Shown: positions 18,863 through 26,728 of the stretch, piece by piece
Numbering within the stretch: the first letter of the stretch is position 1
Layout of the letters: each line of letters begins with the position of its first letter
The notes under the pieces: model-generated
The model's database searches: none
The model's input: the letters and a program-made list of their open reading frames with translations, nothing else
What the model was told of the DNA's origin: nothing
Assembly: GCA_041441915.1 (NCBI GenBank)
Contig: JASDRS010000001.1
Location: 55,418-119,417 of the forward strand
Source: UBA10365 sp041441915
GTDB lineage: Bacteria > Pseudomonadota > Alphaproteobacteria > Rhodobacterales > Rhodobacteraceae
DNA length: 64,000 bases
Reading direction: 5' to 3'
Program-made: the position numbers and the translations under genes

Positions 18863-19097
18863 AGTTTCACTCCAAGTTTAGGGGTTGCCCCCCGGCTCTT
18901 ATTAGCTTTGCGAAACGGCAAAGCTTCGGGTCCATGATCAGGTCCCGAGGCCAAAATTATCCGAGAAAATCCTCGAAATTTAGTCTCGATCCCCATCTCA
19001 GGCAGGAAATTAAGACCCTTAGGTCACCCACCGTCTTGGACAGATCCGGGCGTTACCGCCCGGCTATCACGCCAGCTATTAGTTAGGCCGACGAATT
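18863..19097 (-). promoter_or_regulatory. Probable L10(L12) autoregulatory leader of rplJL
   Basis: The 235 bp between rplA and rplJ carry no gene. On the minus strand the region reads as a series of short helices, including a GCCGGGCG/CGCCCGG hairpin near 19046-19064 and a CCTGCCTGAGA stretch near 18995-19010 that resembles the L10 leader family in other bacteria. Position and resemblance suggest the binding site where L10-L12 represses rplJL. It may also hold a promoter. Confidence 0.55.
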
Positions 19098-19796
19098 CTA
19101 CTGACCCGTTGCCGAGTCAATACTTAGCGACACGCCTGCACCCATTGTCGAAGACAGGGATACTTTGCGTACATAAGCACCCTTAACGCCTGCTGGACGA
19201 GCTTTAGAAACAGCGTCAACAAATGCGAGTACGTTTTCGACCAATTCCTTTTCCGAAAACGAAATTTTGCCAATACCAGCATGCACAACACCTGCTTTTT
19301 CAACTTTAAACTGGACTTCGCCACCTTTAGCGGATTCGATTGCCAATTTGACGTCCATCGTCACAGTGCCAACCTTAGGGTTTGGCATCAAATTGCGTGG
19401 CCCCAAGATCTTACCCAGACGACCCACCAAGGGCATCATGTCTGGAGTTGCGATGCAACGATCAAAATCGATTTTGCCACTTTGGATAATTTCCAAGAGG
19501 TCCTCTGAACCAACAATATCGGCACCAGCTGCGGTTGCTTCATCTGCTTTCGCGCCGCGAGCGAATACTGCCACACGCACCGTTTTTCCAGTGCCGTTTG
19601 GCAAGGCAACAACACCACGCACCATTTGGTCAGCGTGGCGCGGATCAACCCCAAGGTTCATCGCTATTTCAAGTGTTTCGTCAAATTTTGCAGCACTAAC
19701 TGATTTGAACAGCTTTACAGCTTCTTGAACCGTGACGTTTGCCTTACCAGCAAAGGCCTCACGTACAGCGCGGGTCCGTTTTCCAAACTTTGCCAT
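19098..19796 (-). CDS. rplA: 50S ribosomal protein L1
   Basis: L1 forms the mobile stalk that guides deacylated tRNA out of the E site and represses the L11 operon in E. coli. I choose the start at 19796 (MAKFGKRTRAVREAFAGK, 232 aa, the family length) rather than nine codons upstream, which would run into rplK. Conserved VALPNGTGKTVRVAVFA and GRLGKILGPRNLMPNPK are present. The start lies 2 bp after the rplK stop. Confidence 0.97.
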   Translation of the reverse strand: MAKFGKRTRAVREAFAGKANVTVQEAVKLFKSVSAAKFDETLEIAMNLGVDPRHADQMVRGVVALPNGTGKTVRVAVFARGAKADEATAAGADIVGSEDLLEIIQSGKIDFDRCIATPDMMPLVGRLGKILGPRNLMPNPKVGTVTMDVKLAIESAKGGEVQFKVEKAGVVHAGIGKISFSEKELVENVLAFVDAVSKARPAGVKGAYVRKVSLSSTMGAGVSLSIDSATGQ

Positions 19797-19798
19797 GA

Positions 19799-20251
19799 TC
19801 AGCCCTTCACTTCGATGCCACAAGATCTTGCGGAACCCAAAATGATTTGCATCGCAGCGTCAATATTATTGGCGCTCAGATCTTTCATTTTCGCTTCAGC
19901 GATCGTGCGTATTTGCGTAACAGTCACAGAACCAACCACATCACGGCCTGGCTTGTCCGAACCTTTAGCGCGATTACGCTTACCAACAGGTGGTAGGCCT
20001 GCCGCTTTTTTCAGCAAATACGACGCAGGTGCAGTTTTCAGCTCTAGGCTGAAAGATTTGTCCTGGAAATAAGTAATTATAACTGGAGTAGGCGTTCCAG
20101 GTTCGATATCAGCGCTTCTTGCATTGAAAGTTTTGCAAAATTCCATGATATTCAAACCTCGCTGGCCCAAAGCTGGGCCAATGGGAGGGGAAGGGTTTGC
20201 TTGCCCCGCCTTAACTTGCAGCTTTAAGCTGCCTACAATCTTCTTGGCCAT
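19799..20251 (-). CDS. rplK: 50S ribosomal protein L11
   Basis: L11 forms the base of the GTPase-associated centre and is needed for RelA activation on stalled ribosomes. The product (150 aa) is slightly longer than the E. coli protein. It begins MAKKIVGSLKLQVKAGQANP, with the conserved PPIGPALGQRGLNIMEFCK following, the proline-rich region bound by thiostrepton. It leads the rplKA pair, 97 bp after nusG. Confidence 0.98.
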   Translation of the reverse strand: MAKKIVGSLKLQVKAGQANPSPPIGPALGQRGLNIMEFCKTFNARSADIEPGTPTPVIITYFQDKSFSLELKTAPASYLLKKAAGLPPVGKRNRAKGSDKPGRDVVGSVTVTQIRTIAEAKMKDLSANNIDAAMQIILGSARSCGIEVKG

Positions 20252-20296
20252 TTGGCCTCTCCTTTATAACAGCCTGCGGCATGCAGACGGTTTAGT

Positions 20297-20323
20297 GGTT
20301 CGGTCTGTCACTTAGGCCGAACC
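20297..20323 (-). promoter_or_regulatory. Hairpin in the rplK leader
   Basis: A 7-bp inverted repeat (20297-20303 and 20317-20323, 13-nt loop) lies between nusG and rplK, 46 nt before the rplK start. In E. coli the L1 protein binds a structure in this leader to repress rplKA. This hairpin is a candidate for that target, but no specific L1 recognition sequence was verified. Confidence 0.35.
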
Positions 20324-20348
20324 CAAGCGCGCGCCTCCCACGGGTTAA

Positions 20349-20894
20349 TCAGGTGTCCTTCGACACCTGGGTAAACTCCAACTCTACAGGCGTAGCACGG
20401 CCAAAGATCGACACGGTCACCTTCAAGCGATTATGCGCCTCGTCAACATCTTCAACCATACCAACAAAGCCCTCAAACGGACCATCGGTGACCTGCACCT
20501 GTTCACCAATCTCGAAATGGATCAAATTGCGCGGCCTAACTTCACCCTCTTCAACGCGATTCAAAATCGTATTCACTTCAGAATCGCGCATCGGCATAGG
20601 GCGCCCCTGCGGACCCAGAAAGCCCGTCACGCGATTGATCGACGAAATAATATGATAGCCTTTATTAGTCATTTCCATCCGCACAAGCACATAACCAGGC
20701 ATGAAGCGCCGCTCTGAAGTTACTTTCTTGCCACGGCGAACTTCAATCACCTCTTCGGTAGGAACTAATACTTCTGTAATTTCCTCTTCAAGGCCGGCGT
20801 CCGCTGCGGCTGTCTTGATTTGCTCGGCAATTTTCTTCTCAAAATTCGAGAGAACACTTACCGAATACCAACGCTGCGCCATACTGTCTGCCAT
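20349..20894 (-). CDS. nusG: Transcription termination/antitermination factor NusG
   Basis: NusG binds RNA polymerase and couples it to Rho or the ribosome. The 181-residue product has the N-terminal NGN domain (RWYSVSVLSNFEKKIAEQI onward, with the PGYVLVRMEM strand) and a C-terminal KOW domain (EIGEQVQVTDGPFEGFVGMV). The first ATG at 20894 has AGGAG 9 nt upstream and is preferred over the ATG four codons in. It follows secE, but a hairpin and a possible promoter separate them. Confidence 0.97.
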   Translation of the reverse strand: MADSMAQRWYSVSVLSNFEKKIAEQIKTAAADAGLEEEITEVLVPTEEVIEVRRGKKVTSERRFMPGYVLVRMEMTNKGYHIISSINRVTGFLGPQGRPMPMRDSEVNTILNRVEEGEVRPRNLIHFEIGEQVQVTDGPFEGFVGMVEDVDEAHNRLKVTVSIFGRATPVELEFTQVSKDT

Positions 20895-20948
20895 CCTATG
20901 TCTCCTGGGTGGATCCCAGAACTTCTTTTAATTCAAGCGCTTGATCCG

Positions 20949-20976
20949 ACTATAATTGAACAAAAACAGCGCGCAA
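20949..20976 (-). promoter_or_regulatory. Possible nusG promoter
   Basis: TATAGT (20949-20954) and TTGCGC (20971-20976) on the minus strand are spaced 16 bp apart and point to nusG. The -35 box overlaps the arm of the terminator-like hairpin described next. Consensus match only. Confidence 0.35.
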
Positions 20977-20993
20977 CCCGATTCGCTGCGCGC
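20962..20993 (-). terminator. Terminator-like hairpin between secE and nusG
   Basis: A 7-bp GCGCGCA/TGCGCGC stem (20969-20975 and 20987-20993, 11-nt loop) is followed on the minus strand by TG and five T residues. It lies in a 175-bp gap between secE and nusG, which in many bacteria are closely spaced. It would separate tRNA-Trp-secE transcription from nusG and the downstream ribosomal genes. Prediction from structure only. Confidence 0.5.
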
Positions 20994-21069
20994 CTCTTCC
21001 TATTCGATCTGCTGCACCTAACGCCGCATGGTCGTAAGATCAAGAAAAAACGCGATAATTTTTTTACAG

Positions 21070-21267
21070 TTAGCCAAAAGAATTCAACACAGACGAAAGC
21101 CCAGCGCGAATTCCCATGTCGACCAATGTGAAAAATGTGGCTGTTAAAGCCGACATAATGAAAACCATCACCGTAGTCAAAAGCGTTTCACGACGCGTGG
21201 GCCACACAATTTTTTTGACCTCAGAACGCACTTGTTGCACAAACTGAAAGGGAGTTACTTTTTCCAT
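21070..21267 (-). CDS. secE: Preprotein translocase subunit SecE
   Basis: Small essential subunit of the SecYEG channel. The 65-residue product starts at the ATG at 21267 (AGGA 7 nt upstream; a GTG one codon earlier is less likely). It has the short amphipathic helix FVQQVRSEVKKIVWPTRRET with the conserved WPTRRET motif, then one transmembrane segment (about residues 34-58). The single-span form is usual outside the enterobacteria. It lies between tRNA-Trp and nusG. Confidence 0.96.
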   Translation of the reverse strand: MEKVTPFQFVQQVRSEVKKIVWPTRRETLLTTVMVFIMSALTATFFTLVDMGIRAGLSSVLNSFG

Positions 21268-21382
21268 CACACTATCCTGACCATTTTTCTAACCCACAGA
21301 TAAGCCGATCAACTGCAAATTTCAAGTTAGATCAGCCTTTGTTTTCCACGCCTAGCCTAGCCAAGCACCACAACTGAAAGTT

Positions 21383-21458
21383 TGGCAGGAGTTGGGGGAC
21401 TCGAACCCACGACCCTCGGTTTTGGAGACCGATGCTCTACCAACTGAGCTAAACTCCT
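21383..21458 (-). tRNA. trnW: tRNA-Trp (anticodon CCA)
   Basis: A complete 76-nt tRNA on the minus strand. The acceptor arms AGGAGTT and AACTCCT pair fully, the D arm contains AGCTCAGTTGGTAGAGC, and the anticodon stem TCGGT/ACCGA encloses the loop CTCCAAA (anticodon CCA at 21423-21425). The T arm contains GGTTCGAGTCC, and the 3' CCA is encoded. It sits upstream of secE, its standard place in alphaproteobacteria after a tuf gene, which here is only a remnant. Confidence 0.98.
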
Positions 21459-21545
21459 ATGCCTTAGAGAGCAATTAAGGTAGGCTGAAATGAAAATCAA
21501 GGCCTTAGATGTCTCCAATTCGATCTTTTCACATTTTCATCAAAA

Positions 21546-21573
21546 GGGGCGTCAGCTTACAGCTTAACGCCCC
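21546..21573 (-). terminator. Surviving terminator of the lost second tuf gene
   Basis: A 7-bp GGGGCGT/ACGCCCC stem (21546-21552 and 21567-21573, 14-nt loop) is followed on the minus strand by four T residues. It lies 20 bp beyond the stop codon of the tuf stub, so it probably ended the original tufB transcript. Confidence 0.65.
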
Positions 21574-21593
21574 CTATCAAACTGAAGCAAAGC

Positions 21594-21674
21594 TTACTTG
21601 ATGATTTTAGATACGAAGCCAGCACCAACAGTGCGTCCACCTTCACGAATGACGAAACGCAGTTTATCTTCCAT
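21594..21674 (-). pseudogene. tuf: Remnant of a second EF-Tu gene (3' end only)
   Basis: The last 26 codons of a tuf gene and its stop: MEDKLRFVIREGGRTVGAGF followed by VSKIIK, differing from the intact EF-Tu C-terminus at only two positions (alanine to valine, valine to phenylalanine). A few further codons upstream (to about 21690) look like degraded EF-Tu sequence, and then similarity ends 80-90 bp before the parC stop. Rhodobacterales normally keep a full tufB immediately before tRNA-Trp-secE-nusG. Here a deletion of nearly the whole gene, joining parC to the tail, is the simplest reading. Confidence 0.9.
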
Positions 21675-21751
21675 CGAGATAACTGAAATAGTAATCCATC
21701 GCGAACGCCTAACTCATTACCCCTTTAGCAGACCGACCCGCCCAACCGAAA

Positions 21752-23989
21752 TTACTTAAATTTATTCTCGCGCGGGAACCCACGCGGCGCCATGCGCCCC
21801 GCCGTTGCGCGCGCTGCCGTCCATTCAACCAGATTAACCTCTGACCTTGTGCGCCCAGCCGGATCTTTCCACATAAGTCCCATGTCCAGGTCAAAGGTAG
21901 TGGCGTCCGACAAGCCCCCATCTTTGTATTTTTGCAATCGAACCCCTTTGCCCTTTGCCATTTCAGGCAGTGCATCCAAAGCAAACACCAAAAGTTTGCG
22001 GTTTTCACCCACAACGGCGACATGGTCACCGTTGACCGCGCGGCATAGAGCAGCTGAGACGCCCACTTTCACTGTCAAAACCTGTTTGCCCGTGCGCGTT
22101 TGTGCCAGCAATTCTTCCGACGGCACCACAAACCCATCGCCCACATTTGAAGCAATTAAATATTTGACACCTGCACGATAAATCAACATATCGACGATTT
22201 TGGCCTCATTTGGTAGATCAACCATAAGGCGCACGGGCTCCCCCATGCCACGTCCACCAGGTAAATTCGCACCAATGATTGTGTAAAAGCGCCCATTTGA
22301 ACCCAACAGCAGGATTTTATCTGTGGTCTCAGCATGAAAGACAAAGCGCTTTTCGTCACCATCTTTAAATTTAATTTCACCATCCAACGCAGAATGGCCC
22401 TTCATCGCACGCACCCAACCCATTTTCGAACAGATTACAGTGATCGGTTCGCGTTCTATCATAGCTTCAAAGGGCACATCTTCAGAGATAGTGGCTGTAT
22501 CAAAGGTCGAGCGGCGCGCGCCGTTCAGTGCGGCTTTACCAAATTTTTCATTGATCTCCGCCAATTGTTCAGAAATACGCTTCCATTGCCGTGCGGGGCT
22601 GTCAAGCAAGCCATCCAGATCAGCGCGCTCGAGGATTAATTCGTCCCGTTCACGGACCAATTCCATCTCCTCAAGCCGACGCAAAGACCGCAGGCGCATG
22701 TTCAAAATCGCCTCAGCCTGTACATCATTCAAAAAAAGTTCACTCATCATGATGGGTTTGGGCTCATCTTCGGTGCGAATAATTTCGATCACGCGGTCAA
22801 GGTTCAAAAAGGCAATGACATAGCCCTCTAGTACATTCAAGCGTGCGGCGATCTTATCAATACGATGCTGCGCGCGGCGCTGCAAAACTTCACGTCGATG
22901 GCCAAGAAAGGCAGACAAAATCTGCTTTAAAGAACAGACTTTGGGCGTGCAACCCTCTATCAATACATTCATATTCAGACTAAAGCGAATTTCCAGATCG
23001 GAATTCTTAAACAACATTCCCATCAACATATCAGGTTCGATGCTCCGTGCACGAGGCTCCAGAATAAGGCGTACATCTTCGGTTGATTCGTCCCGTATAT
23101 CTGCCAAAAGCGGAACCTTTTTAGTTTGAACCAGTTCGGCCAAACGCTCGATCAATTTCGATTTTTGCACCTGATAGGGGATTTCTGTGACCACAATCTG
23201 CCACATACCACGTCCTACATCTTCGATCTGCCAGCGTGCGCGCAATCGAAACGACCCGCGCCCCGTGCGATAGGCATCAAGCACGGCAGATTTAGGTTCA
23301 ACTATAACACCGCCTGTTGGAAAATCCGGCCCAGGCACTAGGTCAACCAGAGCATCATCTGCCACGTCTGGGTCTTCGATCATCGCTTGGCAGGCATCGA
23401 GCAATTCCCCCAAATTATGGGGCGGCACATTAGTAGCCATGCCTACGGCAATGCCGGAGGATCCGTTGGCTAGCAAAAGCGGAAAAGCAGCGGGCATGAC
23501 CACAGGCTCTTCCAAAGTGCCATCATAATTGGGGCGAAAATCTACCGCATTTTCGGTTAATCCATCCATGAGGCTTTCAGCAATGGCTGTAAGACGTGCC
23601 TCGGTGTAGCGCGCGGCTGCAGGATTATCGCCATCAATATTACCGAAATTGCCCTGCCCATCGACCAAAGGATAGCGCATATTAAAATCTTGGGCCAGGC
23701 GCGCCATCGCGTCATAAATAGCTGCATCACCATGGGGGTGGTAATTGCCCATAACATCGCCCGAGATCTTGGCCGATTTGCGAAATCCACCCGTTGGGGC
23801 CAAGCGTAATTCCCGCATAGCATAAAGAATTCGCCGATGCACCGGCTTAAGCCCATCACGCGCATCGGGCAACGCACGGTGCATAATGGTGGAAAGCGCA
23901 TAGGTTAGATAGCGGTCACCAATAGCATGGCGCAGTGATTCTGAAACAAGAACAGGGCTCATCTTGATGGTATTGGGTATTTTGTTCAT
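21752..23989 (-). CDS. parC: DNA topoisomerase IV subunit A
   Basis: Breakage-reunion subunit of topoisomerase IV, which decatenates daughter chromosomes. About 745 residues. The winged-helix block reads HRALPDARDGLKPVHRRIL, and PAAARYTEARL contains the active tyrosine. After the catalytic core come a coiled-coil tower and a C-terminal beta-pinwheel-like region with repeated GRGMGE/GVRLQKYKDGG motifs. The quinolone-determining segment is HPHGDAAIYDA, with alanine at the E. coli Ser80 position, which I recall as common in alphaproteobacterial ParC. The start is uncertain: no clear ribosome binding site, and the frame is open to 24037. Confidence 0.95.
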   Translation of the reverse strand: MNKIPNTIKMSPVLVSESLRHAIGDRYLTYALSTIMHRALPDARDGLKPVHRRILYAMRELRLAPTGGFRKSAKISGDVMGNYHPHGDAAIYDAMARLAQDFNMRYPLVDGQGNFGNIDGDNPAAARYTEARLTAIAESLMDGLTENAVDFRPNYDGTLEEPVVMPAAFPLLLANGSSGIAVGMATNVPPHNLGELLDACQAMIEDPDVADDALVDLVPGPDFPTGGVIVEPKSAVLDAYRTGRGSFRLRARWQIEDVGRGMWQIVVTEIPYQVQKSKLIERLAELVQTKKVPLLADIRDESTEDVRLILEPRARSIEPDMLMGMLFKNSDLEIRFSLNMNVLIEGCTPKVCSLKQILSAFLGHRREVLQRRAQHRIDKIAARLNVLEGYVIAFLNLDRVIEIIRTEDEPKPIMMSELFLNDVQAEAILNMRLRSLRRLEEMELVRERDELILERADLDGLLDSPARQWKRISEQLAEINEKFGKAALNGARRSTFDTATISEDVPFEAMIEREPITVICSKMGWVRAMKGHSALDGEIKFKDGDEKRFVFHAETTDKILLLGSNGRFYTIIGANLPGGRGMGEPVRLMVDLPNEAKIVDMLIYRAGVKYLIASNVGDGFVVPSEELLAQTRTGKQVLTVKVGVSAALCRAVNGDHVAVVGENRKLLVFALDALPEMAKGKGVRLQKYKDGGLSDATTFDLDMGLMWKDPAGRTRSEVNLVEWTAARATAGRMAPRGFPRENKFK

Positions 23990-24127
23990 GTATGTTGTGT
24001 AATGCGCGCTTTGGTCTTGGTCTAGAACCAATTGCATATTAAAGAGTTAAAAATATCTCATGCGCCCTAAATGCGCATTAGGGGCCATAGCAGCCCAATT
24101 TAGCAGTCAAAAATTGAAGGAATGGAC

Positions 24128-24958
24128 ATGGGCGAACAAAAGACCGTTTTGATCTCAGGCTGTTCATCCGGCATTGGCTATGACGCGGCGCATTATTTAA
24201 CTGCCCGCGGCTGGAGGGTCTTTGCAACATGCCGTGTGCAAGCCGATTGTGATCGCTTGATCTGTGAAGGATTGGAAAGTTTTGTCCTCGATTACTCTGA
24301 TGAAACCAGCATCGCTTCTGCCTTGGCCGAGGCCCTGTCACGCAGCAATGGCCGGCTTGATGCTCTTTACAACAACGGCGCTTTCGCCTGTCCAGGTGCG
24401 ACCGAAGATCTGCCGCTCGACGCCTTGCGCGCAGTGTTTGAAGCCAATTTTTTTGGCTATCATGAACTAACCCGCCGCGTGATCCCTACAATGAGGTCAC
24501 AGGGCTTTGGGCGCATTGTGAATTGCTCTTCCGTTTTAGGATTGGTTGGCGTGAAGTGGCGTGGGGCCTATGTGGCCAGCAAATTTGCCCTAGAAGGGCT
24601 AACGGATGTTTTGCGCATGGAAATGTCAGACACCCCGATTAAGGTAATTTTAATCGAACCTGGCCCCATCACTAGCAGAATTCGCCAAAATGCCATTGCC
24701 CCATTTGAAAAATGGATCGATTGGAAAAACTCGGCCCACGCGGCCCAATATGAAACGCTGCGCAATCGGCTTTATGCCGATTCTGGACCTGATCTGTTTG
24801 AACTGCCCGCGCGCGCTGTAAGTGAAAAACTGGCCCATGCGCTGGAATCTCCTAACCCCAAGGCGCGGTATTTTGTCACGACCCCCACTTATCTGATGAA
24901 TGCGGCACGCAGATTTTTATCGACCAAAGCTTTGGATTGGTTAATAAAAAAGGTGTAA
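24128..24958 (+). CDS. SDR-family oxidoreductase
   Basis: A short-chain dehydrogenase/reductase using NAD(P)H. The 276-residue product has the Rossmann motif SGCSSGIG at residues 10-17, YNNGA (the NNAG-like motif) near 81, SS at 134-135 and the catalytic pair Y148/K152 in AYVASKFALEGL. The start at 24128 is chosen because AAGGA (24117-24121) sits 6 nt before it; an in-frame ATG two codons earlier is too close. Divergent from parC. The C-terminal 80 residues resemble membrane-associated SDRs, but the substrate is unknown. Confidence 0.85.
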   Translation: MGEQKTVLISGCSSGIGYDAAHYLTARGWRVFATCRVQADCDRLICEGLESFVLDYSDETSIASALAEALSRSNGRLDALYNNGAFACPGATEDLPLDALRAVFEANFFGYHELTRRVIPTMRSQGFGRIVNCSSVLGLVGVKWRGAYVASKFALEGLTDVLRMEMSDTPIKVILIEPGPITSRIRQNAIAPFEKWIDWKNSAHAAQYETLRNRLYADSGPDLFELPARAVSEKLAHALESPNPKARYFVTTPTYLMNAARRFLSTKALDWLIKKV

Positions 24959-25061
24959 TACCTCTTAATTTTAAATCTTAATACTTTGGTGCATTTGGTT
25001 TTTTCTGTCGCATTTACCAACCAAACCGTTACATCAGCTTCACATGACAAAGGAATTCACG

Positions 25062-25268
25062 ATGTTTTCTGACCCACTTGCGATTATAGCTACAATCAGC
25101 GTCTTGATCGTTTTGGCTATTTTAATGGCCGGCATCGGCTCTTTTGGCAGAGGTGGATCCTTTGCACTCAAACATTCAAACCGGCTGATGCGCTACCGCG
25201 TGGGTGCGCAAGCTGTCGCAGTTTTGTTGATCGTGATCTTTGCTTGGCTGCGTTCAGGGGGTAACTGA
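25062..25268 (+). CDS. Small twin-transmembrane protein (HIG1-like)
   Basis: A 68-residue protein with two hydrophobic helices (about residues 5-25 and 44-62) joined by a glycine- and arginine-rich loop containing FGRGGSFALKHSNRLMRYR. This layout matches the HIG1-domain/twin-transmembrane proteins common in Rhodobacterales. The start is taken at 25062, with AAAGGA 6-8 nt upstream. It overlaps the next gene by one base (TGATG), so it is coupled to the cobalamin adenosyltransferase. Exact role unknown; HIG1 proteins in mitochondria associate with respiratory complexes. Confidence 0.75.
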   Translation: MFSDPLAIIATISVLIVLAILMAGIGSFGRGGSFALKHSNRLMRYRVGAQAVAVLLIVIFAWLRSGGN

Positions 25269-25858
25269 TGGTAGTTCTATCAAAAATCTACACCAAAACT
25301 GGCGATGCGGGTGAAACCGCCTTGGGCAACGGCGCACGGGTAGCCAAAAACTCCATGCGCGTCACAGCCTACGGCACGGTCGATGAAACCAATGCCACGC
25401 TGGGCATGGCAAGATTGCACGCCACTGGCGATATGGATTTGGCTTTGCAGCATATTCAAAATGATTTGTTCGATCTGGGCGCCGATCTGTGCCGCCCAGA
25501 TATGACTCGCGACACCGAAGCAGGCTACACGCCTTTGCGCATTATTGAGACCCAAGTCAGAAGGCTTGAAGCTGAGATTGATACGATGAACGCCAGCCTA
25601 GAAACGCTGCGTAGCTTTATCCTGCCCGGAGGCAGCACCTTGGCCGCCCACCTGCACATGTGCCGCACCATCGCTCGGCGTGCCGAAAGGCTTACGGTTG
25701 AATTAGCCGCAGTGGAACATATTAATCCCCAAGCCATGATTTATTTAAACCGTCTGTCTGATTGGTTTTTTGTGGCGGGCCGCATTGCAAATGACGATGG
25801 TCGCGCCGATGTTTTATGGATTCCTGGCCTTACACGCCCCCAAACCAAAGGCGCATAA
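25268..25858 (+). CDS. Cob(I)yrinic acid a,c-diamide adenosyltransferase (PduO type)
   Basis: Transfers the adenosyl group of ATP to cob(I)alamin or corrinoid precursors to make coenzyme B12 forms. The 196-residue product has the PduO-type ATP-binding N-terminus YTKTGDAGETALGNGARV and the conserved YGTVDETNATLGMAR and FILPGGSTLAAHLHMCRTIARRAER blocks. It fits with cobC and cbiB elsewhere in the window (47223-49096), suggesting the cell makes or salvages cobalamin. Coupled to the small membrane protein upstream. Confidence 0.92.
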   Translation: MVVLSKIYTKTGDAGETALGNGARVAKNSMRVTAYGTVDETNATLGMARLHATGDMDLALQHIQNDLFDLGADLCRPDMTRDTEAGYTPLRIIETQVRRLEAEIDTMNASLETLRSFILPGGSTLAAHLHMCRTIARRAERLTVELAAVEHINPQAMIYLNRLSDWFFVAGRIANDDGRADVLWIPGLTRPQTKGA

Positions 25859-25966
25859 CCGCAACGCGAAGTCGGTTTTGATCTGTTTCTTGAGATAGAT
25901 TAAGGCTATCCAACGACTATCTAACCCCAATGGGGGCCTAATTTTAAACGAAGGAGAAGCGTGCAG

Positions 25967-26728
25967 ATGAAGGTGCTGGTCCCAGTCAAACGGGTGATCG
26001 ATTACAACGTCAAAGTCCGAGTTAAGGCTGATGGCTCAGGAGTCGATTTGGCTAATGTGAAAATGTCGATGAACCCTTTTGACGAAATAGCTGTAGAAGA
26101 AGCAATCAGATTGAAAGAGGCAGGCAAGGCTGACGAGGTAATCACTGTATCCATCGGCGTCAAACAATCACAAGAAACCCTGCGCACAGCCTTGGCAATG
26201 GGCGCGGACCGAGCAATTTTGATCCAGGCAGCTGAAGATGTTCATACCGACATCGAGCCCTTAGCCGTGGCCAAAATTCTGGCTGCGGTGGTCAAAGACG
26301 AAGCGCCGGGCCTAGTGATATGTGGGAAGCAAGCCATCGATAATGACATGAATGCCACAGGCCAGATGCTTTCGGCCCTGCTAGGCTGGTCGCAAGCAAC
26401 CTTTGCATCAGAATTGACGATCGACGGCGATCACGCGTTGGTTACCCGCGAAATTGACGGGGGCATGCAAACCATTCGGGTAAAAATGCCAACGGTTGTC
26501 ACTGTCGATTTGCGTTTGAACGAGCCACGGTACGCAAGCCTTCCCAATATTATGAAGGCCAAGAAAAAACAGCTCGATGAAAAAACTGCTGCGGATTATG
26601 GCGTAGACGTAACACCACGCTTGACCATTTTGAAAACCACAGAGCCCGCAGGCCGTAAGGCTGGGGTAAAAGTAGGGTCGGTAGCAGAACTAATTAAAAA
26701 ACTTAAAGAAGATGTGGGGGTCTTGTGA
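25967..26728 (+). CDS. etfB: Electron transfer flavoprotein subunit beta
   Basis: Beta subunit of the FAD/AMP-containing electron carrier that links acyl-CoA and other dehydrogenases to ETF-ubiquinone oxidoreductase. The 253-residue product starts MKVLVPVKRVIDYNVKVRVK and contains the AMP-binding region and the conserved NPFDEIAVEEAIRLKE. The ATG at 25967 is chosen; a GTG two codons upstream is closer to the AAGGAG (25951-25956) and is an alternative. It overlaps etfA by one base. Confidence 0.97.
   Translation: MKVLVPVKRVIDYNVKVRVKADGSGVDLANVKMSMNPFDEIAVEEAIRLKEAGKADEVITVSIGVKQSQETLRTALAMGADRAILIQAAEDVHTDIEPLAVAKILAAVVKDEAPGLVICGKQAIDNDMNATGQMLSALLGWSQATFASELTIDGDHALVTREIDGGMQTIRVKMPTVVTVDLRLNEPRYASLPNIMKAKKKQLDEKTAADYGVDVTPRLTILKTTEPAGRKAGVKVGSVAELIKKLKEDVGVL

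Noticed and set aside
23640..23800. ParC alanine at the position of E. coli Ser80 as a quinolone-resistance mutation
   Set aside because: Alanine at this site is, as I recall, the normal state in alphaproteobacterial ParC, so it is not evidence of acquired resistance.
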